Notes: generated by a model from the letters alone, not told the origin. 45,943 nucleotides of DNA from Pseudomonadota bacterium (GCA_023402015.1 JAEXCU010000014.1:1-45943), one strand, 5' to 3'; shown: positions 31,712 to 40,116, counted from the stretch's first letter. Translations and numbers: made by a program.

Positions 31712-32524
31712 TTATTTTTCGTCCAGACCTTTTAACAAAATGTCTTTCAGGTCATTTGGCATCATGCCGGTTGTGGAATAACCACAATCAACGTGGTGAA
31801 CTTCACCCGTTACGGCCGATGACAGATTGCTGAACAAATATACAGCCGCCCCCGATACATCGTCCAATGTCATATTGCGACGCAATGGGGTTTGTTCTGC
31901 GTTCAGACGCAACATTGCCTTGAACCCACCAACACCGGACGATGCCAATGTCATGATTGGACCCGCGCTGATTGCGTTTACGCGGATGTTTTCACGTCCC
32001 AGGTCGGATGCCAGATAACGAACACTGCTGTCCAGGGCGGATTTTGCAACACCCATAACATTATAATTAGGCACGGATTTTTCACCACCAAAATATGTCA
32101 GTGCAACAATACTGCCGCCGTTATCCATTAATTTGGACGCACGACGTGTCAAATCAACCAATGAATAAACGGAAATATCCATTGTGTTTTTAAAGTTTGC
32201 ACGTGTTGTATCGGCATAGCGACCGGTTAATTCGTTTTTATCAGAAAACGCAATTGCGTGCAGAACGCCGTCCAAATGGCCCCATTCTTTTTCAATTGCA
32301 TTAAACAACGCGTCCATTTGTTCATCATTTTGAACATTGCATTCCTGGACAAATTTGGCACCGATTGATTCGGCCAATGGGCGTACACGCTTTTCCAAAT
32401 TCGGCATAGCGTACGGCATTGCGATTTCTGCGCCTTCGTCATGTGCGCGTTTTGCGATTGCCCATGCCATAGACCAATCATTGGCAACGCCCGTAATCAG
32501 AATCTTTTTACCTTTTAATAACAT
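31712..32524 (-). CDS. fabI: Enoyl-[acyl-carrier-protein] reductase (NADH)
   Basis: 270 residues. Last reductive step of fatty-acid elongation, in the cytoplasm; target of triclosan in other species. The SDR fold starts with KILITGVANDWSMAWAIA. The catalytic Tyr and Lys lie in NYNVMGVAKSALD, and the FabI-type SAGPIMTLASSG loop follows. AAGGAAG precedes the ATG. It lies alone between the HTH gene and tRNA-Asn. Confidence 0.95.
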   Translation of the reverse strand: MLLKGKKILITGVANDWSMAWAIAKRAHDEGAEIAMPYAMPNLEKRVRPLAESIGAKFVQECNVQNDEQMDALFNAIEKEWGHLDGVLHAIAFSDKNELTGRYADTTRANFKNTMDISVYSLVDLTRRASKLMDNGGSIVALTYFGGEKSVPNYNVMGVAKSALDSSVRYLASDLGRENIRVNAISAGPIMTLASSGVGGFKAMLRLNAEQTPLRRNMTLDDVSGAAVYLFSNLSSAVTGEVHHVDCGYSTTGMMPNDLKDILLKGLDEK

Positions 32525-32605
32525 TTTTCTTCCTTTGATTTATCTTTATTGGACAGGAAAAATATAGCACCAAAAAACATCAGTATCAATAGTTAAAAAA
32601 AATAC

Positions 32606-32632
32606 TTGAAATGGGATAAAAAAGATTATAAG
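32606..32632 (+). promoter_or_regulatory. Probable tRNA-Asn promoter
   Basis: TTGAAA (32606-32611) and TATAAG (32627-32632) with a 15-bp spacer, just before the tRNA. The rest of the interval 32525-32645 holds nothing else. Confidence 0.45.
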
Positions 32633-32645
32633 ATATGCGGGCTGT

Positions 32646-32721
32646 TCGGGCATAGTTCAGTCGGTAGAACAACGGACTGTTAATCCGTATGTCGCTGGTT
32701 CGAGTCCAGCTGCCCGAGCCA
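32646..32721 (+). tRNA. tRNA-Asn (anticodon GTT)
   Basis: Cloverleaf with acceptor TCGGGCA/TGCCCGA, D-arm AGTTCAGTCGGTAGAAC, anticodon loop CTGTTAA with GTT, and T-arm GCTGGTTCGAGTCCAGC. CCA is encoded. Confidence 0.97.
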
Positions 32722-32727
32722 AGAATT

Positions 32728-32757
32728 CAGGGGCTTCCACACGAAGCCCTGTTTTTA
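32728..32757 (+). terminator. tRNA-Asn terminator
   Basis: Stem AGGGGCTTC/GAAGCCCT with CACAC loop, followed by GTTTTTATTT. Confidence 0.8.
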
Positions 32758-32849
32758 TTTATTCATCCATGGGGCCCGCATGGGAATATTCTATGGCTAA
32801 ATCCATACCCACGAAGCATGATTTGGCGATTCAACCGCCCATAATTTAA

Positions 32850-32877
32850 TTGTATCAGAAAATAAGATTACTATAAT
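32850..32877 (+). promoter_or_regulatory. Promoter of the NUDIX gene
   Basis: TTGTAT (32850-32855), 16-bp spacer, TATAAT (32872-32877), 7 bp before the ATG; leaderless mRNA likely. Confidence 0.55.
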
Positions 32878-32884
32878 TCACAAC

Positions 32885-33331
32885 ATGAAAAGACGAAGTG
32901 CACGTGTTTTTATCCAAAATAAAGATGGGTTATATTTGGCATTATTCCAAATAAATTTTGGGAAGTATGTTTTACCAGGTGGGAAATGCGAACCTGGTGA
33001 ATCATTTATAGACTGCGTAATTCGTGAAACCAAAGAAGAAACAAATCTGATATTAAAAAATATTGCATTAATTTATGAATATAGATGGCCCAAAGAGCAA
33101 AAAATTATCAATCAAACCGATGGTTTTGACCAGAATTATTACATAGCAGACGCGGATCTATCGGAATTAAAAATAATGGAACCAAACAAACATTCAGAAT
33201 ACAAATTTTTGACCTTAGAGCACATAAGCCTATATCAAAATAAAGGATATCAAGAAATAAAATCCAAGCTAAACAATTATAAGAAACGTTTTGTTGCTTT
33301 TGCAAAAACCACCGGACATTCTGCCCGATAG
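32885..33331 (+). CDS. NUDIX hydrolase
   Basis: 148 residues. Hydrolyses a nucleoside diphosphate linked to another group. The Nudix box is complete (G-x5-E-x7-RE-x2-EE) in GKCEPGESFIDCVIRETKEE, near residues 38-57, although the usual Gly after EE-x is Asn. Substrate unknown. A/T-rich codons differ from the neighbours to the left. It lies downstream of tRNA-Asn in an AT-rich islet. Confidence 0.88.
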   Translation: MKRRSARVFIQNKDGLYLALFQINFGKYVLPGGKCEPGESFIDCVIRETKEETNLILKNIALIYEYRWPKEQKIINQTDGFDQNYYIADADLSELKIMEPNKHSEYKFLTLEHISLYQNKGYQEIKSKLNNYKKRFVAFAKTTGHSAR

Positions 33332-33363
33332 TTGCATACAGCCACAGCCAAAGATTTAAAAAC

Positions 33364-33387
33364 CGCGTCAACTGACGCGTTTTTTTG
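33364..33387 (+). terminator. Intrinsic terminator
   Basis: Stem CGCGTCA/TGACGCG with a 2-base gap, then T7. Confidence 0.8.
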
Positions 33388-33444
33388 TTAACGTTTATTG
33401 ATATCACGCACCTGATTTTAATTTGATTTAAATATAATGCTTTG

Positions 33445-33680
33445 ATATCATAGGCAATGAATCCAATGGGAATTGGGTTCGGGGCTGTGATAAGCCTGTA
33501 TAACTCCGGTGCGAAAGCATCGTTATCTGATGTTTCGGTGCCTTTGCGCCGTTATATCCCCGATTTATGTCGGGGGGCTGTTGGTGTATAAAACACGGGC
33601 AACCGGAAGACCAATAGAGTCATTGAGTTATATGATTTATCAACTCCCCGACCGTCAATTCCAATTGGCGGTTTTATTTT
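33445..33680 (+). ncRNA. Structured leader RNA, copy 4
   Basis: Begins after TATAAT at 33433-33438. P1 GAATCCAAT/ATTGGGTTC (33459-33480), directly followed by GGGGCT-GTGATA-AGCC; then extra hairpins GGTGC-GAAA-GCATC and CGGTGC/GCGCCG; segment A CCCCGA (33558-33563); segment B GTCGGGGGG (33569-33577); an arm GTTG/CAAC; segment C CTCCCCGAC (33644-33652); terminator CCGTCAATT/AATTGGCGG plus TTTTATTTT (33652-33680). B:C is nine pairs with one G-U. It is the most diverged copy. Confidence 0.65.
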
Positions 33681-33702
33681 ATGTAATTAAATTAAGGTGG
33701 AT

Positions 33703-34110
33703 ATGATGAAAAAATTATTAGTTTTATCAGCTTTGGGACTTACTGCATGCGCATCAATAATAGATGGGGGCCCCGATACAATCAGCCTGATGACAAGTGA
33801 TGGTTCCCGTGTAAAGGCCGAAGTAAATTCAAAATACGGCATGCAACAGATAACATTGCCAACTTTCATTACGGTTCCAAAATCATGTTCTGATATAACC
33901 GTACATGTTTTAGAGGACGAAGATGTTTATCCAACAAATGCAATAGTATCATCCAGTGTTAATCCATGGGTGTTTGGTAATATTATTTTTGGTGGATTAA
34001 TTGGTCTGGCGGTTGATGGGGTTGGTGGCAAAATGTGCACTTATGACAATAGCGCCATTATTCCAGTTTCCAGAGAAACACCCTTGAAACGAAACGCGTA
34101 CAATCATTAA
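33703..34110 (+). CDS. Small lipoprotein under leader RNA copy 4
   Basis: About 135 residues from ATG 33703 or 33706, after AAGGTGG. Lipobox LTAC puts the lipidated Cys near residue 15. The mature part begins ASIIDGGPDTISL and contains a Gly-rich hydrophobic run GNIIFGGLIGLAVDGVGG near 105-122, as in small lipoproteins of the Gly-zipper type. Function unknown; probably envelope-associated. Ends at a terminator. Confidence 0.75.
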   Translation: MMKKLLVLSALGLTACASIIDGGPDTISLMTSDGSRVKAEVNSKYGMQQITLPTFITVPKSCSDITVHVLEDEDVYPTNAIVSSSVNPWVFGNIIFGGLIGLAVDGVGGKMCTYDNSAIIPVSRETPLKRNAYNH

Positions 34111-34201
34111 ACAATGGTTTTACAATGACCTTTTTGTTATAAACGCTGTAAACGTTTTGATACAAGAAATCATGCACTAAGGCCGAGTCAAAAATTTATA
34201 A

Positions 34202-34230
34202 ACCGCCCAATCTGGGCGGTTTTAATTTTC
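34202..34230 (+). terminator. Intrinsic terminator
   Basis: Stem ACCGCCCA/TGGGCGGT with ATC loop, then TTTAATTTT. Confidence 0.8.
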
Positions 34231-34316
34231 ACAATGTATTATTTTTCTTATAGATTTACTTATGGGCATTGAAGCCATAGGTATTTTGACTATATTCTTA
34301 TTATAAATAAAAAGGA

Positions 34317-35147
34317 ATGGAAATGAAATGTTGGCACTATTGTAGTAATTCCACATTCAAAAAAATAATTGAAAGTCATTCTTTGTGGCTGACAGATAGT
34401 ACCGCTATGAATGACTCCACCGAATGCAAATTCATAGAAGAAACCGTTAATGAATACTATAAAGAAAAACCCAAATCCCAGTTTGAAGAAATTATAAAAC
34501 AAAACTTGTCCATTAATTTTGATAAACCACGTTTTTTAGCCTGTTTTTCAATGGACTGCGATTTGCTTTCTCAATGGTGTAAATACGCAGATGATGGACG
34601 TGGAGTTGCGATTGGTTTTGATACAGAAGTACTTGATTTACCAGATAATTTATTACTAGGGGGCACAAGCGATCACAACTTGGGTTTTAGTAGGGTAATA
34701 TATGACAAAAAAAAGCAAAAAAATTATGTTAAGAATAAGCTAGACGAAGCAGAGGAATTGTATTCAGACATACAACAAAACCCTGAAAATTATGTTGGAC
34801 CCCAACTTAAAGTTTTTAATTATATAACTGACTTAACCGCATTATCAATGATTTTTAAACACCCAGCATTTGCAGAAGAAAATGAATGCAGACTCATTTT
34901 TTCACCACGGCCAACTTGTAAACCGGATGGATATAGAGATACAAAAGATAGATTTTCACCTTATCATATTTTTCCATTCGTTCGTCAAAATCAACAAGGC
35001 GATTTAGAACTTCGTAAAGATTTTGTTTTTGAAGTCAAATTAGGGCCACGAAATATGTCTAAAATTGATGACATTAAAAATTTTTTGGTTATCAATGGTT
35101 ATAATGACACAGTTGTAAATAAATCCATTATCCCATATCGTGGATAA
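34317..35147 (+). CDS. DUF2971 family protein
   Basis: 276 residues. Family pattern: an N-terminal KCWHYCSNSTFKKII, then LWLTDSTAMNDSTE, then FLACFSMDCDLLSQWCKYADDGRGVAIGF, and CRLIFSPR near residue 200. The family's biochemical role is not established. It is often scattered among accessory genes. A/T-rich codon use unlike the flanking core genes suggests recent acquisition. AAGGAATGGAAATG gives a plausible ribosome site. Confidence 0.8.
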   Translation: MEMKCWHYCSNSTFKKIIESHSLWLTDSTAMNDSTECKFIEETVNEYYKEKPKSQFEEIIKQNLSINFDKPRFLACFSMDCDLLSQWCKYADDGRGVAIGFDTEVLDLPDNLLLGGTSDHNLGFSRVIYDKKKQKNYVKNKLDEAEELYSDIQQNPENYVGPQLKVFNYITDLTALSMIFKHPAFAEENECRLIFSPRPTCKPDGYRDTKDRFSPYHIFPFVRQNQQGDLELRKDFVFEVKLGPRNMSKIDDIKNFLVINGYNDTVVNKSIIPYRG

Positions 35148-35167
35148 TGCAAATGATCCAATATGGT

Positions 35168-35524
35168 TTAAAAACGTAAATTCAGCAAATGCAATTTTAT
35201 TTCCAAATTTTCAATTGGGTAATCGGGCAGGAACGGTAATTCAACCGCGGCGGGGCGTTGCGCCATATCTGACAATTCCAAGGCCCCCATCCAATTCATA
35301 TCCAATGGATTATCTGTGTTAATTTTTATCGCCGGCAGTCCCAGTTTAACCCCGCCCGATTTGGGCGGTATTGGTGGCGTATCTGTCGCAGGGACGTCCG
35401 TCCCCGCCGAATGCGAGATTTCAACCGGTTCTGATACAGGTACGATTGAATCATCCGGCACGATTGCGGCAAATGCCGACACAACGGCAAACAGAATAAA
35501 AATCAGGACTGAAAATTTGTACAT
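35168..35524 (-). CDS. Exported Pro-rich protein
   Basis: 118 residues. Signal peptide MYKFSVLIFILFAVVSAFA, then a Pro/Val/Asp-rich extended region (TDVPATDTPPIPPKSGG) and a C-terminal part without Cys. No family recognised. Convergent with the DUF2971 gene, 20 bp apart. Its leader can fold so that the AGGGG ribosome site is paired. Confidence 0.65.
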   Translation of the reverse strand: MYKFSVLIFILFAVVSAFAAIVPDDSIVPVSEPVEISHSAGTDVPATDTPPIPPKSGGVKLGLPAIKINTDNPLDMNWMGALELSDMAQRPAAVELPFLPDYPIENLEIKLHLLNLRF

Positions 35525-35535
35525 GATAATTTAAA

Positions 35536-35594
35536 ACCCCTGAAAGAAATATAACACTGTGCAATAAATTGCGAAAGCGAATTCTGACAGGGGT
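35536..35594 (-). promoter_or_regulatory. Leader stem-loop that would pair the ribosome site
   Basis: ACCCCTG/CAGGGGT (35536-35542 and 35588-35594) closes a 45-base loop with an inner GCAAT/ATTGC hairpin (35561-35572). The minus-strand 3' arm is CAGGGGT, which contains AGGGG 12 bases before the ATG. Confidence 0.35.
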
Positions 35595-35673
35595 GGACGC
35601 AAGCCTCTCTCCTCTGGCACGATATAATTATGCGATAATATATCATCATATACAATGTGCATATATTCCAAAG

Positions 35674-35694
35674 AAAAACGCCCCGAACGGGGCG
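35674..35694 (-). terminator. Terminator of the DUF378 gene
   Basis: Stem CGCCCCG/CGGGGCG (35679-35694) followed on the minus strand by T5. Confidence 0.8.
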
Positions 35695-35719
35695 CAAATT
35701 GACATGAAAACTTTTATTT

Positions 35720-35932
35720 TTAACGGTCGTTGCGACCTGGTTTGTCAATAAAGATCCAAATTAACCATATCAATGCCGCAATACCGATAATGCTGTATAC
35801 GATGCTGCTGGCAACGGTACCTGGTCCAAAAATCCATGCAACCAGGTCAAAACCAAATATTCCAATCAGTCCCCAGTTCAAGGCACCGATAAAGGTCAAT
35901 GGTTCCAAAACATAGTTTGTTAATCCTCTCAT
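35720..35932 (-). CDS. DUF378 small membrane protein
   Basis: 70 residues. Two membrane helices with the family motif ALNWGLIGIFGFDLVA. Function is not established for the family. AAGGAGAAAAAGAG precedes the ATG. A stretch of 176 bp to tcdA contains no further gene. Confidence 0.88.
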   Translation of the reverse strand: MRGLTNYVLEPLTFIGALNWGLIGIFGFDLVAWIFGPGTVASSIVYSIIGIAALIWLIWIFIDKPGRNDR

Positions 35933-36108
35933 CTCTTTTTCTCCTTTTCAAGGTTTACATTGTCTTGGCTAAGACAGGGACATTATAACTGGTTTTAAAG
36001 GTACTTTCAATCCCAATACAGCATTTAGGAAAACGTTCTTAGTCCATGATTTTCAGGGCTTTAAACGTATTACCCAGGAACACATTGCCGCGTTTTATAA
36101 ATCTGAGT

Positions 36109-36786
36109 TTATTTTTTAATTATTTGTTTTATGGCATAATTTGCCAATGCCAAACCAAATGTTCCCGTTATCGTTATAATAGATCCGAACACGCGACCCG
36201 GCGCAATATTCTGGTCCGCTGGTTCAGTAGAATATACAACGGGGAAATCTTTTAGTCCGGTATCTTTGACCGCATGACGAATTTTTGCCGCCAATGGACA
36301 AACAGAGGTTTTTGATATTTTTGCAATTTTTATTTGCGACATATCCGTCTTGCGCGCGGCGCCCATACTGGAAATAAACGGGATATTTTGTGCCTGGCAC
36401 CATTTGTACAGTGCAATTTTTGATGGAACAGTATCAATTGCATCAATTACAAAATCCGGACGGAGGTCTGGATTGCTGTTTTCATCCCAGAACATATCGC
36501 GCGCATCCACCATAATATCGGGGTTAATTTCATGAATTCTAGCGGCGGCCACTGAAACCTTGGGCGAACCAAGTGTTGAATCTGTTGCAAATAATTGGCG
36601 ATTTATATTGGTTATGTCATATTTATCAAAATCAATTAAAATTAATTTTCCAATACCGCTGCGCGCCAATGCCTCACACGCAAAGGAACCAACCGCACCA
36701 ACGCCAACAATCATGACCGTTGCGGCCTGCAATTTTGCGACATTTTCATCCCCCAATAATAAACGCGTTCTGCTTAGTCTATCCAT
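36109..36786 (-). CDS. tcdA: tRNA threonylcarbamoyladenosine dehydratase (ThiF/E1-like)
   Basis: 225 residues. ATP-dependent cyclisation of t6A to ct6A in tRNAs reading ANN codons. The nucleotide-binding motif GVGAVGSFACEALARSGIG is near residues 27-45, then DFDKYDITNINRQ with the conserved NxNRQ, and DAIDTVPSK. Close to TcdA/CsdL in layout. Overlaps the end of tatD by 8 bp and is therefore in the same operon. Confidence 0.85.
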   Translation of the reverse strand: MDRLSRTRLLLGDENVAKLQAATVMIVGVGAVGSFACEALARSGIGKLILIDFDKYDITNINRQLFATDSTLGSPKVSVAAARIHEINPDIMVDARDMFWDENSNPDLRPDFVIDAIDTVPSKIALYKWCQAQNIPFISSMGAARKTDMSQIKIAKISKTSVCPLAAKIRHAVKDTGLKDFPVVYSTEPADQNIAPGRVFGSIITITGTFGLALANYAIKQIIKK

Positions 36787-37510
36787 TTTTTATCATTTCC
36801 ATTGTATTATTATATATGATATCGGCCATTTCATTATCATCAACAGATTTTATTTTTGCAATTTCTGCGACAATACGCGGTATCACAGATTCCGCAATAT
36901 TTGGGGTTGCATCACTTTCCACCAAGATTTTATTTATCGGCGTTTGATATACACTGTGGCGCAATTTCACGTTTTGTGAATTTAATATTTTATCAGAATA
37001 CGAAAAATAAACGTTTGCGTTGCGACCGATTTGGGTAATTAAATCCGGCGCGCCAACAAACCCATGGGCAACAATTGCATGTGGCAATTTTTGTATTTTA
37101 AATATTCGCAACATTTCATCCCATGCATGAACGCAATGAATTTGGACTGTGCGCTGTAATTCGCGCGCAATTTCCATTTGCCGGATAAAAATATCGCACT
37201 GAGCATCAAAATCCGCATGTAATTTGTCCAGGCCAATTTCCCCAACCATAAAGTCGCGATTTTCGGCCAATATTTCGGCCAGACGTACATCCCAACCGGA
37301 CGCGGCACTGGCCACATACCATGGATGAATCCCCAGACATGCACGCATGCATTTATGGCCCGCCGTAATTTTTACCAATTGTGCCCAATCATCTTCACAG
37401 GTGGCATTACAAATAAAAGTGTTTATTGATTGGTTGGTTTTACATTGAAATTCAGACAACTGGGGGTCCGAAAAATTAAAATGACAATGCGCATCGCAAT
37501 ATTTTTTCAT
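36779..37510 (-). CDS. TatD-family metal-dependent hydrolase
   Basis: 243 residues. TIM-barrel nuclease family acting on DNA ends and quality control. Metal ligands: DAHCHF (His-x-His at the N-terminus), GEIGLD near residue 93, IHCVHAW near 125, HGFVGA and ESDATP near the C-terminus. Slightly shorter than E. coli TatD. A TATATG box lies 8 bp before the ATG. Confidence 0.9.
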   Translation of the reverse strand: MKKYCDAHCHFNFSDPQLSEFQCKTNQSINTFICNATCEDDWAQLVKITAGHKCMRACLGIHPWYVASAASGWDVRLAEILAENRDFMVGEIGLDKLHADFDAQCDIFIRQMEIARELQRTVQIHCVHAWDEMLRIFKIQKLPHAIVAHGFVGAPDLITQIGRNANVYFSYSDKILNSQNVKLRHSVYQTPINKILVESDATPNIAESVIPRIVAEIAKIKSVDDNEMADIIYNNTMEMIKNG

Positions 37511-37673
37511 AAAAAAAGCATATAAGTTTTCCCGTGTTTTTCAAGAAAATATTGAATACAACAACAAAATACCATACTAGGAATTTTTACTCCTGTAAGA
37601 ACAAGAGAACATATGTTAAACTTTCTACTATTACTAGATTTTATTCCTAAATATAACCAACGGGAGGGGAAAT

Positions 37674-37919
37674 ATGACTCATAAGGGTACGTGGGCCGCG
37701 GTGGATAAAATTGCAGAAATTATGGGAATGACGCGGTCAGGTTTTGCAAAACTGTGCGGTCTGGACGCAACGGCATTTAATCTGAGCAAGCGCTGGACAC
37801 GATACGGCCAACCACGATGGTTGTCCAGTCAGACCATTGCCAAGGTAATTACAACCGCCGGTATAACCGACGATGAATTTTGTCGCCTGTGTCAAATGGC
37901 CGAACAAGAAATGCAATAA
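37674..37919 (+). CDS. Small HTH protein, paralogue of the 31259 protein
   Basis: 81 residues, with GGGAGGGG upstream. Repressor-type helix-turn-helix in TRSGFAKLCGLDATAFNLSKR, matching the protein at 31259 in the second helix, the GQ-x2-W-x-S segment and the spacing to the last helix. No effector domain. The 163-bp upstream region holds small dyads (AGGAATTTTTACTCCT near 37579) that could be its own operator. Confidence 0.72.
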   Translation: MTHKGTWAAVDKIAEIMGMTRSGFAKLCGLDATAFNLSKRWTRYGQPRWLSSQTIAKVITTAGITDDEFCRLCQMAEQEMQ

Positions 37920-37941
37920 TTCAATTGACGCAAAAATAAAA

Positions 37942-37966
37942 AATGGTCGCAATTTGCGACCATTAA
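37942..37966. terminator. Terminator between the HTH gene and tRNA-Lys
   Basis: Ten-bp stem AATGGTCGCA/TGCGACCATT with a 3-base loop, followed by AAATGTTT on the plus strand. Confidence 0.6.
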
Positions 37967-37973
37967 ATGTTTC

Positions 37974-38050
37974 TGGTGGGGACACAGGGACTCGAACCCT
38001 GGACCCAATGATTAAAAGTCATTTGCTCTACCAACTGAGCTATGTCCCCA
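37974..38050 (-). tRNA. tRNA-Lys (anticodon TTT)
   Basis: Minus-strand cloverleaf: acceptor GGGGACA, D-arm AGCTCAGTTGGTAGAGC, anticodon loop CTTTTAA with TTT, T-arm CAGGGTTCGAGTCCCTG, encoded CCA. Confidence 0.97.
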
Positions 38051-38148
38051 AAACGGAACCTGAATAAACACATGTGTTTTTCAGGGTTCGGGGGCAATTT
38101 TGACATAAAAAAAACCAAAATGCAAGAAAAATACGTAAATTTTTAGAA

Positions 38149-38826
38149 TTATTTTTTATTTGTGTTAATGGTTGGCGCCGTACCATTTAATAATTGCTGA
38201 AAATGCAGTGATGCTGATGCATCTGAATCCATCCAATCGGTTAATAAAACCAAAATTTGGGCGATGTATTTTGCCGCGACTTTCTTGTTTTTATGAAAAT
38301 TATATTCATTTATCAGATGTTGCAAATTGCGCGCAATATCGGATAAAGTCTGAACCTGGTCAATGGATAAAATATTATTTTTTGCATTACTGTAAATCAA
38401 ATTGTCCAAATTTTCGTGGTATGTCTGCAAAGTATTCATTGATGCAGAACTTATCTTTAACTTGGTTGCAATTTCAGACGTTCGCAAATCGGCCATCTTG
38501 TTCAGGGATTCCAGTGTCAAATTTGCCCGCAAACCCATCATTTGCCGTAACAACAAAACCATATTCAGCAACAGGCCATTTATTTTGTCGTTTAGATTAT
38601 CGGACAACGTTTTATTTAACTGGCGTGAAATACGATAATTTGAATAATCATACAGCAAAAATACAAATGGTATCGCCAGCAAAGATCCGGAAATATTATT
38701 AACTAAATCTGCTATGTTTTCATTATGGATATTGTCTTTGGTTAACAAAAACAGAACGACGCCCCCCGCAACGGACAGTAAATAAGGAACGGTCTTTAGT
38801 AAAACATCACGTATTTTAATTGCCAT
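38149..38826 (-). CDS. Membrane protein with two N-terminal helices and a helical domain
   Basis: 225 residues. Membrane segments at about 12-28 and 48-64, then a long helical cytoplasmic region with Leu-rich heptads. No family recognised. The start at 38826 has TAAAAT 6 bp upstream (38833-38838) and no ribosome site, so it may be leaderless. Follows the MFS gene but has its own likely promoter. Confidence 0.6.
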   Translation of the reverse strand: MAIKIRDVLLKTVPYLLSVAGGVVLFLLTKDNIHNENIADLVNNISGSLLAIPFVFLLYDYSNYRISRQLNKTLSDNLNDKINGLLLNMVLLLRQMMGLRANLTLESLNKMADLRTSEIATKLKISSASMNTLQTYHENLDNLIYSNAKNNILSIDQVQTLSDIARNLQHLINEYNFHKNKKVAAKYIAQILVLLTDWMDSDASASLHFQQLLNGTAPTINTNKK

Positions 38827-38874
38827 GCAAACATTTTATTAAAAACGCATGACAGATTGCACAGGAACGTCGCC

Positions 38875-40116
38875 CTAGACAATATCGTTTCCGGTGGGAT
38901 GTGTGGTTTTTAATACGCGTATATTTGGGTTCTGGGCAATGGCGCATTTGTCGCGCACAAATAACAACGCCCATAATCCAACCCCGACCAATATCATCCC
39001 CAGTGCCAGAACACTGTACCGCCAACTGCCCAGTGTTCCACCCAGTCCCACAATTAAACATACGGCAATGTAAATAATATTATCGCCGATGCTGTACAGG
39101 GACAGAATAACGGAACGATAAGACGACGGAACAAAGTCTTGGAATCGCGAATACAGCAAAATGTTAATCGCACTGAATAAAACGTACGCCAGGCCCAATG
39201 TCCACAATCCGGCCGTACTGTAAAACACAGAAAACAGAACAAACGCCGCCCCGGCCACGCATATGGTTGCATACAAAATCCAATCGGGGATTTTTGTAAA
39301 ACGGTATGCAAATGTCTGACCCAATATGGTGCAGCCCAAAATAAAGAACTGAACAATCCCAACAAATTCCACCGGCAAACCGATTTCCATTCCAATCGGG
39401 GACAAATAATCGTCCAAATACGCAACATTTGCGACCAACAAACTTATCATCATCATCAAAAATATACATGGTGTGCGTGCGCAAATGTGTGCACCGGTTT
39501 TAAATACGGTTAAAAATCGCATTTTACGCTGATTCTTGCGCACTTTGCGTTCGGGCGCGCGCAGTTGTATTCGCATAATAAACATCATAGATAACGCCAA
39601 TGGCACCATGGATGCAATCGTACTCCATTCGTACCCAACAAACATCAACAATGAACCAAACGCCGACAGTGCCGCCGCAACGGCCTGTAAATTATAACGA
39701 ATACCCAAAACCTTGGCATAAATGTCATGATGCCGGCGCGCCCGCAGTTCATCATAAACCATGCTTTCGTACGACACATTGTAAAATGCCGTCATAATCC
39801 CCCACAGGAACATCCCAATGGCAAATCCCCAATATGTGGGCCATATCAACCACAGAATAAAACCAATACCCTTTAACAATTGGCCCAAGACAATTGCATT
39901 TTTCTGGCCGATTTTGTTGGTTATCCATGTAACAGGAATTTGTGTTGCAAATGTCCCAACAGACAACATGATAAACAGTGATGATAATTGCATTTCAGTC
40001 ATGCCATGCGATTGCATAAAAATCGCATACACCGGCGTCAACAACATCAGTTTGTTAAAAAACGCATACCCATAAACATTTAATAAAAACTGCCGCAGCG
40101 AAGATTTCTTTTTCAT
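38875..40116 (-). CDS. MFS-type transporter
   Basis: 413 residues with about 12 hydrophobic helices and a central loop rich in Arg/Lys near 190. Motif A-like WITNKIGQKNAIVLG lies between helices 2 and 3. Substrate not evident. A TATAAT box lies about 21 bp before the ATG on the minus strand. Confidence 0.85.
   Translation of the reverse strand: MKKKSSLRQFLLNVYGYAFFNKLMLLTPVYAIFMQSHGMTEMQLSSLFIMLSVGTFATQIPVTWITNKIGQKNAIVLGQLLKGIGFILWLIWPTYWGFAIGMFLWGIMTAFYNVSYESMVYDELRARRHHDIYAKVLGIRYNLQAVAAALSAFGSLLMFVGYEWSTIASMVPLALSMMFIMRIQLRAPERKVRKNQRKMRFLTVFKTGAHICARTPCIFLMMMISLLVANVAYLDDYLSPIGMEIGLPVEFVGIVQFFILGCTILGQTFAYRFTKIPDWILYATICVAGAAFVLFSVFYSTAGLWTLGLAYVLFSAINILLYSRFQDFVPSSYRSVILSLYSIGDNIIYIAVCLIVGLGGTLGSWRYSVLALGMILVGVGLWALLFVRDKCAIAQNPNIRVLKTTHPTGNDIV

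Noticed and set aside
35140..35322. 60-codon ORF after the DUF2971 gene
   Set aside because: Antisense to the exported Pro-rich protein, which has a clear signal peptide; no ribosome site.
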